From Burkholderiaceae bacterium (GTDB lineage: Bacteria > Pseudomonadota > Gammaproteobacteria > Burkholderiales > Burkholderiaceae_C), in assembly GCA_023268425.1 (NCBI GenBank), contig JALRFN010000202.1, positions 1-8,161 on the forward strand: a stretch of DNA of 8,161 bases. The letters are read 5' to 3'. The translations under genes were made by a program, and so were the position numbers. The notes under the pieces are model-generated. The model worked only from the letters and a program-made list of their open reading frames with translations, did no database searches and was not told the DNA's origin. This document shows, piece by piece, positions 1 to 5,198 of the stretch. Numbering within the stretch: the stretch's first letter is position 1; each line of letters begins with the position of its first letter.

Positions 1-258
1 GTACTCGACGTGGCCGCCTTGGTAGGAGCTGATGGCAATGCCTTGAACGTCTTCTTGCAGTGCTGCCGTGACCACCTCGTCGACCGATCGGTTGTGGCCC
101 AAGTGGATGACTTCGGCGCCCATGCTTTGCAAAATGCGACGCATGATGTTGATGGCCGCGTCGTGGCCGTCAAACAGACTGGCGGCGGTGACGAAGCGCA
201 CCTTGTGCTGGGGGCGGTAGTTGGCAAGCGCTTGGTATTCGGCAGACAAATCGGTCAT
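1..258 (-). CDS. icmF: Fused isobutyryl-CoA mutase IcmF, N-terminal fragment (C-terminus beyond left edge)
   Basis: IcmF is a coenzyme B12-dependent enzyme that interconverts isobutyryl-CoA and n-butyryl-CoA. It joins a B12-binding domain, a MeaB-like GTPase chaperone and the mutase barrel in one chain of about 1,100 residues. Only the first 86 residues lie here, all within the B12-binding domain. The segment KVRFVTAASLFDGHDAAI (19-36) holds the DxH motif, D30-G-H32, whose His is the lower cobalt ligand. It is followed by GAEVIHLGHNRSVDEVV (47-63) and SSYQGGH (77-83). This pattern closely resembles Cupriavidus IcmF as I recall it; stand-alone mutase small subunits carry the domain at the C-terminal side or as a short separate protein. 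The start is the ATG at 258, with AAAGG at 266-270 as ribosome binding site. The gene is read away from the SDR gene at 466. Fusion to the GTPase and mutase domains is inferred, since they are out of view. Confidence 0.85.
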   Translation of the reverse strand, partial: MTDLSAEYQALANYRPQHKVRFVTAASLFDGHDAAINIMRRILQSMGAEVIHLGHNRSVDEVVTAALQEDVQGIAISSYQGGHVEY

Positions 259-328
259 GGCTGGGCCTTTGGCTCGTGGGCAGATGGGCGCGCCAAACGG
301 CACGCCGGGACATGGTGCGAAAACGCCG

Positions 329-357
329 AATTTAATTGACGTTTACGTAAACGTCAA
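329..357 (-). promoter_or_regulatory. Sigma70-like promoter for icmF
   Basis: On the minus strand TTGACG (357-352, five of six consensus bases) is followed after exactly 17 bp by TAAATT (334-329, four of six). Transcription would start near 322, about 65 bases upstream of the icmF ATG. The spacer and most of both hexamers lie inside the 26-bp palindrome, so a protein bound there would block or remodel this promoter. On the plus strand the palindrome gives the same -35 but no acceptable -10, so the promoter points to icmF and not to the SDR gene. Confidence 0.6.
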
Positions 358-359
358 TT
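334..359. promoter_or_regulatory. Perfect 26-bp palindromic operator between icmF and the SDR gene
   Basis: The half-site AATTGACGTTTAC is followed directly by its exact reverse complement GTAAACGTCAATT, with no spacer; the symmetry breaks at 333/360. The core ACGTTTACGTAAACGT resembles, from memory, operators of regulators of branched-chain and short-chain acyl-CoA catabolism in proteobacteria, such as the MerR-family LiuR. That would fit icmF as target. The site covers the -35, spacer and -10 region of the icmF promoter. No regulator gene lies next to it, so the binding protein is unknown. A transcription terminator is unlikely because no T-run follows a GC-rich stem. Confidence 0.75.
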
Positions 360-387
360 GGCCGCTACCTCAAGCAGCGTCGCCGAC

Positions 388-412
388 GCGGCAGCGGTGA
401 CACGGCTGCCGC
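388..412 (+). other. GC-rich hairpin in the untranslated region before the SDR gene
   Basis: GCGGCAGC (388-395) pairs perfectly with GCTGCCGC (405-412) around a 9-base loop. An alternative stem, GACACG (399-404) with CGTGTC (418-423), competes with it. The hairpin ends 38 bases before the Shine-Dalgarno sequence. No plus-strand promoter is obvious between 360 and 450, so it is not clear that this region is transcribed as a leader. Chance pairing in GC-rich DNA is possible. Confidence 0.3.
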
Positions 413-465
413 TGGCGCGTGTCCACAATGCGCCTGACTCACTTGTCCCTGGAAGGAGAATCTGC

Positions 466-1215
466 ATGCAATCCCCCGTGATGTTGATCACCGGCGCCAG
501 CCGCGGCATTGGCGCGGCCCTGGCGCGCTTGGCGGCTGGGCGCGGCTATGCCGTGGCCATCAATTACCTGTCCAACCAAAGCGCCGCGCAAGCGGTGGCC
601 GACGAGATCAGCGCTGCAGGCGGCCAGGCCATGTTGGTGCAAGGCGATGTGGCGCAAGAGTCAGACATCTTGCGCATGTTCGCTGCCGTTGACGCGCACT
701 GGGGGCGCTTGGATGTGTTGGTCAACAACGCGGGCATTTTGGAGCAGATGATGCCCGTCGTGGACATGAGCGCAGAACGCATCGCGCGGGTCATGAACAT
801 CAACGTGGTGGGCCTGATGCTCTGCTGCCGCGAAGCCGTCAAGCGCATGGCCAAGAGCCAAGGCGGCTTGGGCGGTGCCATCGTCAACATTTCTTCCGTG
901 GCTGCGAAGTTGGGCTCGCCGTTTGAATATGTTGATTACGCGGCCAGCAAAGGCGCGGTGGACAGCATCACCCTGGGCTTGGCCAAGGAAATGGCCTTGG
1001 AAGGTGTGCGTGTCAATGGCGTGCGCCCAGGCTTAATTTATACCGACATCCACGCCAGCGGCGGTGAGCCCGGCCGCGTCGACCGACTGGCGGTCAATGT
1101 CCCGATGCAGCGCGGCGGTCAGCCCGAAGAAATCGCCGAGGCCGTGTTGTGGCTGGCCAGCGATGCGGCGTCTTACGTGACCGGCACTTGGTTGGATGTC
1201 TCTGGCGGGCGTTGA
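466..1215 (+). CDS. SDR-family NAD(P)-dependent oxidoreductase
   Basis: This is a 249-residue classical short-chain dehydrogenase/reductase, the usual length for the family, expected to be a soluble cytoplasmic Rossmann-fold enzyme working as a tetramer. The cofactor loop is TGASRGIG (9-16); the Arg at 13 favours NADP(H). D61 contacts the adenine, and NNAG (87-90) follows. The catalytic residues are N113, S144, Y158 and K162, all present, in the segment running through YAASK (158-162). The C-terminal DVSGG is typical. The substrate cannot be read from the sequence; it resembles YgfF-like and glucose/3-oxoacyl reductase-like SDRs. The start is the ATG at 466, preceded by a strong GGAAGGAG at 451-458. 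An in-frame TTG at 358 would extend it, but would add a low-complexity leader unlike the family. It diverges from icmF; a shared metabolic role is only a guess. Confidence 0.9.
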   Translation: MQSPVMLITGASRGIGAALARLAAGRGYAVAINYLSNQSAAQAVADEISAAGGQAMLVQGDVAQESDILRMFAAVDAHWGRLDVLVNNAGILEQMMPVVDMSAERIARVMNINVVGLMLCCREAVKRMAKSQGGLGGAIVNISSVAAKLGSPFEYVDYAASKGAVDSITLGLAKEMALEGVRVNGVRPGLIYTDIHASGGEPGRVDRLAVNVPMQRGGQPEEIAEAVLWLASDAASYVTGTWLDVSGGR

Positions 1216-1224
1216 AAAGCCCGC
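1205..1224 (+). other. Hairpin spanning the SDR stop codon
   Basis: GCGGGC (1205-1210) pairs with GCCCGC (1219-1224) around the loop GTTGAAAA, which contains the TGA. No T-run follows, so it is at best a weak or Rho-assisted terminator, or an mRNA 3'-end stabiliser, placed just before the next promoter at 1229. Confidence 0.3.
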
Positions 1225-1228
1225 ACGC

Positions 1229-1257
1229 TTGGCAGTGGGTTCGTGAGCTTATATACT
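1229..1257 (+). promoter_or_regulatory. Sigma70 promoter of the repressor-persulfide dioxygenase operon
   Basis: TTGGCA (1229-1234) and TATACT (1252-1257) each match the sigma70 consensus at five of six positions and are separated by exactly 17 bp. The expected start is near 1264, giving a leader of about 48 bases before the repressor ATG. The -10 overlaps the left half of the TACT/AGTA operator, which fits repression by the product of the first gene. Confidence 0.75.
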
Positions 1258-1268
1258 GGTCGGAGTAT
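1253..1268. promoter_or_regulatory. CsoR/RcnR-type operator overlapping the -10
   Basis: The inverted repeat ATACT (1253-1257) and AGTAT (1264-1268) flanks the six-base centre GGTCGG. RcnR/CsoR-family repressors are known to bind TACT, a G-tract and AGTA; the 6-base centre matches the shorter class of such sites, here with the G-tract interrupted by TC. The site covers most of the -10 and the predicted start, and lies 44 bases upstream of the gene for a repressor of that family. Autorepression of the operon is the natural reading. Confidence 0.65.
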
Positions 1269-1275
1269 CTAACGT

Positions 1276-1301
1276 GGCAGGCCGACAGCCTGCCCTGCAG
1301 G
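1276..1301 (+). other. Two mutually exclusive hairpins in the repressor leader
   Basis: GGCAGGC (1276-1282) can pair with GCCTGCC (1288-1294) around CGACA. Alternatively CCTGC (1289-1293) can pair with GCAGG (1297-1301), which would cover the 5' part of the weak ribosome binding site AGGACGAGA (1299-1307). The two cannot form together. A role in tuning translation is possible but unproven. Confidence 0.25.
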
Positions 1302-1311
1302 ACGAGACGAC

Positions 1312-1557
1312 ATGACCCAATTGACCGATGACGAGCGCAAAAAATCACTGGTGCTGCGGCTCAAGCGCATTGAAGGCCAGTTGCGCGGCATCCAGCGCTT
1401 GATCGAAGAAGACGCCGATTGCGAGAAAGTGGCGCAACAACTCGCAGCGGCGCGCAAGGCTTTGGACAAGTCCTTCTACAGCCTGGTCAGTTGCGTGATC
1501 GCACAAGGCGATGTGCCGCCTGACGACGTCGCCGAACTCTTGACCCGATTTTCTTGA
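1312..1557 (+). CDS. CsoR/FrmR/RcnR-family transcriptional repressor, probably sulfur-responsive
   Basis: This is an 81-residue all-helical repressor of the CsoR (DUF156) family, about normal length. The signature RLKRIEGQLRGIQRLIEED (16-34) and the conserved Cys in DADCEKV (C37) are present. Members bind operator DNA as tetramers and let go when the cysteine site binds copper, nickel, formaldehyde or sulfane sulfur. In CsoR the other ligands would be His and Cys, 25 and 29 residues after the first Cys; here these positions are V62 and G66. The only other Cys is C61, at spacing 24. Metal binding of the classical type is therefore unlikely, and a two-cysteine persulfide or thiol switch, as in CstR, is the better inference. 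It has its own promoter and operator upstream, and the downstream gene starts after a 21-base gap, so it probably represses itself and the persulfide dioxygenase. A formaldehyde sensor cannot be excluded. Confidence 0.88.
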   Translation: MTQLTDDERKKSLVLRLKRIEGQLRGIQRLIEEDADCEKVAQQLAAARKALDKSFYSLVSCVIAQGDVPPDDVAELLTRFS

Positions 1558-1578
1558 AATGTACTTGGAGTGTTTGCC

Positions 1579-2694
1579 ATGACCCCGATCCAGTTGTTTG
1601 ACCCCGCGTCCTCGACGTACACCTACATCATCTATGACGAGAGCAGCCGTGACGCCATCATCATCGATCCAGTGATCGAGTTGGTGGAGCGTGATTTGGC
1701 GGTGCTGAGCGAACACGGTTTGAAGTTGGCGTACAGCATCGACACCCACGCCCACGCTGACCACATCACGGGTTCGGGCCAGCTGGCCGAACACGCTGGC
1801 GCCAAAGTGGCGGCTCCCGCTGGTTGTGGTGTGGCCACGGCAGGCATCCAACTTGAGCATGGCGACACCCTGAGCTTTGGCCGCGAGACCTTGTCGTGTT
1901 TGCACACACCGGGCCACACGGCGGGGTCGATGTGCTTTGTCTGGCGTCACCACGTCTTCACTGGCGACACCTTGTTGATCAATGGTTGCGGCCGCACCGA
2001 TTTTCAAAGCGGCAGCCCCGAAGCCATGTACCACAGCCTGACCGAGGTGCTGTTTGTGCTGCCCGAGGACACCATCGTGTGGCCCGGTCACGACTACCAA
2101 GGCCGCACCCACTCGACGATTGGCTGGGAAAAACGTGAAAACGCACGCGTGGCGGGCAAAGCAGAGGCCGAGTTTGTTGAGATCATGAACAACCTCAACT
2201 TGCCCAGGCCCAAGCGCATCGACGAAGCCGTACCCGCCAACCTGACCTCTGGGCTGCGCCACGACGCGGGCGTGCACGCCGGTGAACAAGTCTCTCGAGA
2301 AGCTGCGGGCTACGCGGGCGACGTTGGCGCTTTGCTGGCCTGGGAGTGGGTGCAAAACGGCGAGGCTGTGTTGATCGACGTGCGCACCGATGCGGAGCGC
2401 GAGTGGGTGGGGTTTGTGCCGGGCGCGACGGCGGTGGCCTGGAAGCAATGGCCAGGCATGGCCATGAACCCCGACTTTGACGCGCAAGTCAAAGCCGCCG
2501 TGGGCGTGGGTCAAAAAGCCGTGTTCTTGTGTCGCAGCGGCGTGCGCTCCATTGCGGCGGCCAAGCGCGGCACCGAGCTGGGCCTGGAGTCGTACAACAT
2601 CCTAGAGGGCTTCGAGGGTGACCCCGACGGCCAGGCCCACCGGGGCAACAAAGGCGGCTGGCGCATGCGTGGCCTGCCCTGGCGCCAAAACTAA
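1579..2694 (+). CDS. Persulfide dioxygenase-rhodanese fusion protein (ETHE1-like)
   Basis: This 371-residue protein joins two sulfur enzymes. Residues 1 to about 240 form a metallo-beta-lactamase-fold persulfide dioxygenase, which oxidises glutathione persulfide to sulfite with O2 at a mononuclear iron. The motif HAHADH (57-62) is present, and the expected iron ligands are H57, H113 (in TPGHT) and D130 (in TGDTL). GCGRTDFQSGS (136-146) and H171 in PGHDY are typical of ETHE1-like enzymes. Residues about 250-371 form a rhodanese domain with LIDVRT (265-270) and the active-site loop CRSGVRS (318-324); C318 carries the persulfide. The order and length match the characterised Burkholderia phytofirmans fusion, where rhodanese makes glutathione persulfide from thiosulfate or the reverse. 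The start is the ATG at 1579 with GGAG at 1567-1570; a GTG at 1570 overlaps that site and is rejected. Co-transcription with the upstream repressor points to induction by sulfide or sulfane sulfur. Confidence 0.93.
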   Translation: MTPIQLFDPASSTYTYIIYDESSRDAIIIDPVIELVERDLAVLSEHGLKLAYSIDTHAHADHITGSGQLAEHAGAKVAAPAGCGVATAGIQLEHGDTLSFGRETLSCLHTPGHTAGSMCFVWRHHVFTGDTLLINGCGRTDFQSGSPEAMYHSLTEVLFVLPEDTIVWPGHDYQGRTHSTIGWEKRENARVAGKAEAEFVEIMNNLNLPRPKRIDEAVPANLTSGLRHDAGVHAGEQVSREAAGYAGDVGALLAWEWVQNGEAVLIDVRTDAEREWVGFVPGATAVAWKQWPGMAMNPDFDAQVKAAVGVGQKAVFLCRSGVRSIAAAKRGTELGLESYNILEGFEGDPDGQAHRGNKGGWRMRGLPWRQN

Positions 2695-2718
2695 ACCCGC
2701 TGTTCAGCCCCGGGGGAC

Positions 2719-4029
2719 TCAGGCGGTGGTCGGCGCGGCTGGCCAGCGCATGTGCACGGCCAAGCCCCCTAAGCTGGCGTCGTCCAAGCGGATGCTGGCT
2801 TGGTGGGCGTCGATGACGCGCTTGACCAGGCTCAAGCCCAAACCGCTGCCCTGACCGCGCTCGGGGTGCACGCGAAAAAAGCGGTCCCAAACGCGCTCGC
2901 GCAAGGCCGCTGGAATGCCTTCGCCACTGTCGCAAACCACCACTTCCACCAGATCGTCTCGGGTGCAAATGCGGATGTGGATCTCGCCTTGGGCCGGCGT
3001 GTAGCGGATGGCGTTGTCGATGACGTTGCGCAGCAAAATGCGCAACGAAGCGGCGTCGCCCAGCACCCAAGCTGGCGCAGGTGCATCGAGGTCCAGTGCC
3101 AACAGCTTGTCGTCGGCGAGCACCTCCAAGCCGCGCATGACTTCCTGCGTCAAAGCGGTCATGTCCACGCGGTGCACGAGCCCTGAAATGTTCACGGCGT
3201 CGAGCGCAGCCAGGCCCAACAACTGCTCGACCATGCGTGCGGCGCGGTCCACCCCTTGGGTCAACTCGTTCAGTCCTTGTTGGCGGCTGTGCTCGTCCTG
3301 GCTGTCACGCACCCATTGGGCTTGGAGCTTGAGGGCGGTCAAGGGGCTGCGCAGCTCGTGTGCGGCGTCCGCAATGAAATGCGTTTGGCTGTCCAAGGCC
3401 AGGCGCACGCGATCCAACAAGTCGTTGAGCGCATGCAAGACAGGGCTGAGCTCGCGTGGCGCATCACGCAATGCAATCGGCGACAAGCTGTTGGCTTGGC
3501 GCTGCTGCAGCTCGTGCTCCAACACATTCAAGGGCTGCATGGCGCGCCGCGTACCCCACCAGATGCCGGTGGTCATCAGCGCGATCATCAAGGCCATGGG
3601 TACCCACACCTCCAAGGACAAGGCCTTGAACATGCGGCTGCGCTTGGCGCGTGGGTTGGCCACTTGTATGGTCAAGCCCGAGCTGATCAGTGTGAAGCTG
3701 TGCCACTCTTGTTTGGCCCACTGGAAGGTGTGGGGGCCAGCCGCTTGTTTGGGTGGACCGCCGTTGTCCAGCGAGGTGTAAATCAGTTGGTCTTTGTCGT
3801 CCCAAATTTGGCTGACGAAGTCACCGGTGTCGGGCTCTGAGGCCTCGCTGCCATCGGCGTTGGTGGTGCCGTGGCGCAAAATGGAAAATGCGATTTGCTC
3901 GAGGTTGTCGTCGCGTTGGCGATTGAAGTCGCGCCAGGCGATGGCGTAAGTCGCCCACCCCGTGATCAAGGCCGTCAGCAACAGCGCCAACAGTTGCCAC
4001 ACCAGCAAGCGCCGCCGAATGGAGTTCAT
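2719..4029 (-). CDS. Sensor histidine kinase, QseC/PmrB-like
   Basis: This 436-residue inner-membrane kinase has transmembrane helices at about 9-31 and 140-159, enclosing a periplasmic sensor of about 105 residues. A short HAMP-like or linker region follows. The dimerisation helix has the phosphorylated His in FIADAAHELRSPL (218-230, H224). The ATPase domain shows the N box RNVIDNAIRYTP (334-345), G1 DSGEGIP (367-373), the F box DRFFRV and G2 GQGSGLGLSLV (392-402). All catalytic motifs are intact. The start is the ATG at 4029, which shares ATGA with the stop of the response regulator, so the two are translationally coupled; an upstream in-frame start at 4077 would lie inside the regulator gene. 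The partner is the preceding regulator. The stimulus is unknown; QseC/PmrB relatives sense metals, pH or signalling molecules. Its 3' end faces the persulfide dioxygenase gene across 24 bases with no clear terminator. Confidence 0.92.
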   Translation of the reverse strand: MNSIRRRLLVWQLLALLLTALITGWATYAIAWRDFNRQRDDNLEQIAFSILRHGTTNADGSEASEPDTGDFVSQIWDDKDQLIYTSLDNGGPPKQAAGPHTFQWAKQEWHSFTLISSGLTIQVANPRAKRSRMFKALSLEVWVPMALMIALMTTGIWWGTRRAMQPLNVLEHELQQRQANSLSPIALRDAPRELSPVLHALNDLLDRVRLALDSQTHFIADAAHELRSPLTALKLQAQWVRDSQDEHSRQQGLNELTQGVDRAARMVEQLLGLAALDAVNISGLVHRVDMTALTQEVMRGLEVLADDKLLALDLDAPAPAWVLGDAASLRILLRNVIDNAIRYTPAQGEIHIRICTRDDLVEVVVCDSGEGIPAALRERVWDRFFRVHPERGQGSGLGLSLVKRVIDAHQASIRLDDASLGGLAVHMRWPAAPTTA

Positions 4030-4688
4030 GTGGGGGCTTGAAGTTTGAAGCCGACGCCGCGAACGTTGACCACCCATTCAGGGCCCAGTTTGCGCCGCAG
4101 GTGGTGGATGTGCACATCCAAGGCGTTGCTGGCGACTTCCTCGCCCCAGCCATACAACTGCTGCTCGATGCGGGCTTTGGCGATCACGGTATTGGGTTTG
4201 GTGGCCAAAACACTGAGGATGGCAAACTCTTTGGCGGTCAGAAAAATACCTTGACCTGCCAAGGAGACTTCTCGTGTGGCGGTGTCGATGCTCAGCTCGC
4301 CCAACTGCCAACGGGGGCTGGCCTGGCCGCGTTGGCGGCGGGTGATGGCGCTCAAACGCGCCAGCAGTTCGTGGGCGTCGAAGGGTTTGGTCAGGTAGTC
4401 GTCGGCGCCGACGTTGAGGCCAGCGACGCGGTCGTGAACTTCGCCGCGCGCACTCAAGATCAAGGTCGGGGTGGTGCGACCCTGCAGCCGCTGTTGTGCC
4501 AACCAAGCCAGGCCATCGCCGTCTGGCAAGTTCAAATCGAGTATCCACACGTCGTAGTCTTCGTCGTGCGTCGCGTGGCGGGCCGTACCCAGTTGCTGCA
4601 CCCAGTTGACGGCATGTCCAGCCTGGTGCAAGGCGTTTTGCGTCGCCTGGCCAATCATGGGGTCGTCTTCGATCAACAAAATTTTCAT
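4026..4688 (-). CDS. OmpR-family response regulator, QseB/PmrA-like
   Basis: This 220-residue regulator has a receiver domain (1 to about 115) and a winged-helix DNA-binding domain (about 125-220). Acidic pocket D8/D9, phosphorylated D51 in LDLNLPDGDG (50-59), S80 and K102 in LTKPF are all in place. The DNA-binding half has the stretch SNALDVHIHHLRRKLG, a hallmark of the QseB/PmrA branch, and ends in the wing VRGVGFKL. Phosphorylated by the adjacent kinase, it should bind TTAA-type direct repeats. A good candidate box stands at 5114-5130, ahead of the small gene upstream. The start is the ATG at 4688; a TTG at 4697 is less likely. There is no clear Shine-Dalgarno sequence, and only 12 bases separate the ATG from the T-run of a terminator, so its own transcript probably comes from read-through. 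Confidence 0.93.
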   Translation of the reverse strand: MKILLIEDDPMIGQATQNALHQAGHAVNWVQQLGTARHATHDEDYDVWILDLNLPDGDGLAWLAQQRLQGRTTPTLILSARGEVHDRVAGLNVGADDYLTKPFDAHELLARLSAITRRQRGQASPRWQLGELSIDTATREVSLAGQGIFLTAKEFAILSVLATKPNTVIAKARIEQQLYGWGEEVASNALDVHIHHLRRKLGPEWVVNVRGVGFKLQAPT

Positions 4689-4700
4689 GCTGGGCAAACG

Positions 4701-4734
4701 AAAAAAGCCGGTGGCGCTTGGGCACCACCGGCTT
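4701..4734 (-). terminator. Intrinsic terminator between the small exported protein and the two-component genes
   Basis: Read on the minus strand, AAGCCGGTGG (4734-4725 equivalent) pairs perfectly with CCACCGGCTT (4714-4705 equivalent) around a 10-base loop, and the stem runs into a T-run of six (4706-4701). This is a textbook Rho-independent terminator, 43 bases after the stop of the Ala/Lys-rich gene. It is not followed by a T-run on the plus strand. It sits just before the response regulator start, so it may act as a leaky terminator setting the ratio of the two. Confidence 0.85.
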
Positions 4735-4777
4735 CACACACAGCGGGTGCGCGACAGGCGCCCCCGCAACCGCGTGA

Positions 4778-5050
4778 TCACTGGGCCTTGGGTTGCGCTT
4801 CACCCGCATTGTCAGCGGGTTTGTCGCTCATCTCGGCTTTTTTCTCGGCGCTGGCTTTCTTGGCTTTTTTGGCCTTTTTCACCTTTTTGGCCTTGACGGC
4901 TTTTTTCATCTCTTTGGCCGGTGCGGCCGGTGCGGCGTCGCTGGCTGCGGCGGCTGCAGCCGGTGCAGGTGCAGCGGCTTCGTCAGCAGCGTGCGCCAGG
5001 CCCATACCCAACATCATGGCAACCAAAACAGCGCTGATGGACTTTTTCAT
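4778..5050 (-). CDS. Small exported Ala/Lys-rich protein of unknown function
   Basis: A 90-residue protein with a clear signal peptide: positively charged MKK, a hydrophobic core, and a cleavage site AHA|AD after residue 21. The mature part is low complexity. An Ala/Pro segment (about 22-45) is followed by a Lys/Ala tract (46-71) of KKAKKAKKA type, then a mixed acidic tail rich in Ala, Glu and Gln. It should be periplasmic and very basic in the middle. The layout recalls the acid-shock protein Asr of enterobacteria (signal peptide, then Ala/Lys/Pro-rich chain), whose gene is controlled by a two-component system; this is likeness of composition, not shown homology. Histone H1-like proteins have similar tracts but no signal peptide. 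The start is the ATG at 5050, with GGAG at 5061-5058; a longer in-frame form from 5098 would lose the N-terminal signal. The gene carries a regulator-box-like repeat upstream and a terminator downstream. Confidence 0.8.
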   Translation of the reverse strand: MKKSISAVLVAMMLGMGLAHAADEAAAPAPAAAAAASDAAPAAPAKEMKKAVKAKKVKKAKKAKKASAEKKAEMSDKPADNAGEAQPKAQ

Positions 5051-5069
5051 GAAGACTCTCCGAAGTGGT

Positions 5070-5089
5070 CCACGCCAACATCGGCGTGG
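5070..5089 (-). other. Hairpin in the leader of the small exported protein
   Basis: CCACGCC (5070-5076) and GGCGTGG (5083-5089) form a perfect 7-bp stem with a 6-base loop, which lies 8 bases upstream of the Shine-Dalgarno sequence in the minus-strand transcript. It may stabilise the 5' end of the mRNA. No further role is visible. Confidence 0.35.
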
Positions 5090-5113
5090 TGCACGCATTG
5101 TTGGCGGCCAATA

Positions 5114-5130
5114 CTTAAGTGATCATTAAG
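5114..5130 (-). promoter_or_regulatory. PmrA/QseB-box-like direct repeat upstream of the small exported protein
   Basis: On the minus strand the sequence reads CTTAAT-GATCA-CTTAAG. This fits the PmrA box known from enterobacteria, two (C/T)TTAA(G/T) half-sites separated by 5 bases. It lies 64-80 bases upstream of the ATG at 5050, a sensible place for an activator site at or near the -35. No convincing -10 follows; AACAAT at 5102-5097 is the best but poor. The response regulator encoded two genes downstream belongs to the family that binds such repeats. The site also lies about 70 bases upstream of the coaX start on the other strand. Confidence 0.6.
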
Positions 5131-5183
5131 CGCACGCGCGCGCCGGAAGCAAGGTGAAAGCTGTGGGGAAATCGATACGGGCT

Positions 5184-5192
5184 TGTCATAAT
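5184..5192 (+). promoter_or_regulatory. Extended -10 promoter for coaX, predicting a leaderless mRNA
   Basis: TGTCATAAT (5184-5192) contains the extended -10 TG and a hexamer CATAAT matching TATAAT at five of six positions. The usual distance puts transcription start at 5199, exactly the A of the coaX ATG. The -35 region, TGGGGA at 5164-5169 with 17-bp spacing, is poor, as is common for extended -10 promoters. Confidence 0.55.
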
Positions 5193-5198
5193 CCGCAC

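Noticed and set aside
358..465. N-terminal extension of the SDR from a TTG start
   Set aside because: It begins inside the palindrome, has no ribosome binding site and adds residues unlike the family, while the ATG at 466 has a strong one.
1345..2514. Long open frame of 389 codons on the minus strand opposite the repressor and persulfide dioxygenase
   Set aside because: It has no recognisable domain, is antisense to two well-supported genes with intact motifs, and such frames are common opposite GC-rich coding DNA.
2695..2718. Possible terminator between the convergent dioxygenase and kinase genes
   Set aside because: Only a short CCCCGGGG symmetry is present, with no T-run on either strand.
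2489..3070. Minus-strand open frame overlapping the kinase 3' end and the dioxygenase 3' end
   Set aside because: Arg/His/Pro-rich translation typical of a wrong frame of GC-rich genes.
4030..4077. Longer N-terminus for the histidine kinase
   Set aside because: It would lie within the response regulator coding sequence and put a polar segment before the first membrane helix; the ATGA overlap start is better.
4850..4920. Apparent short tandem repeat of T-rich units on the plus strand
   Set aside because: It is the complement of the Lys/Ala codons of the small exported protein; the repetition follows from its amino acid composition.
4038..5129. Long open frame of 363 codons on the plus strand across the response regulator and small exported gene
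   Set aside because: It runs antisense to two genes with a clear signal peptide and receiver motifs, crosses their terminator, and its product is of biased, unrecognisable composition.
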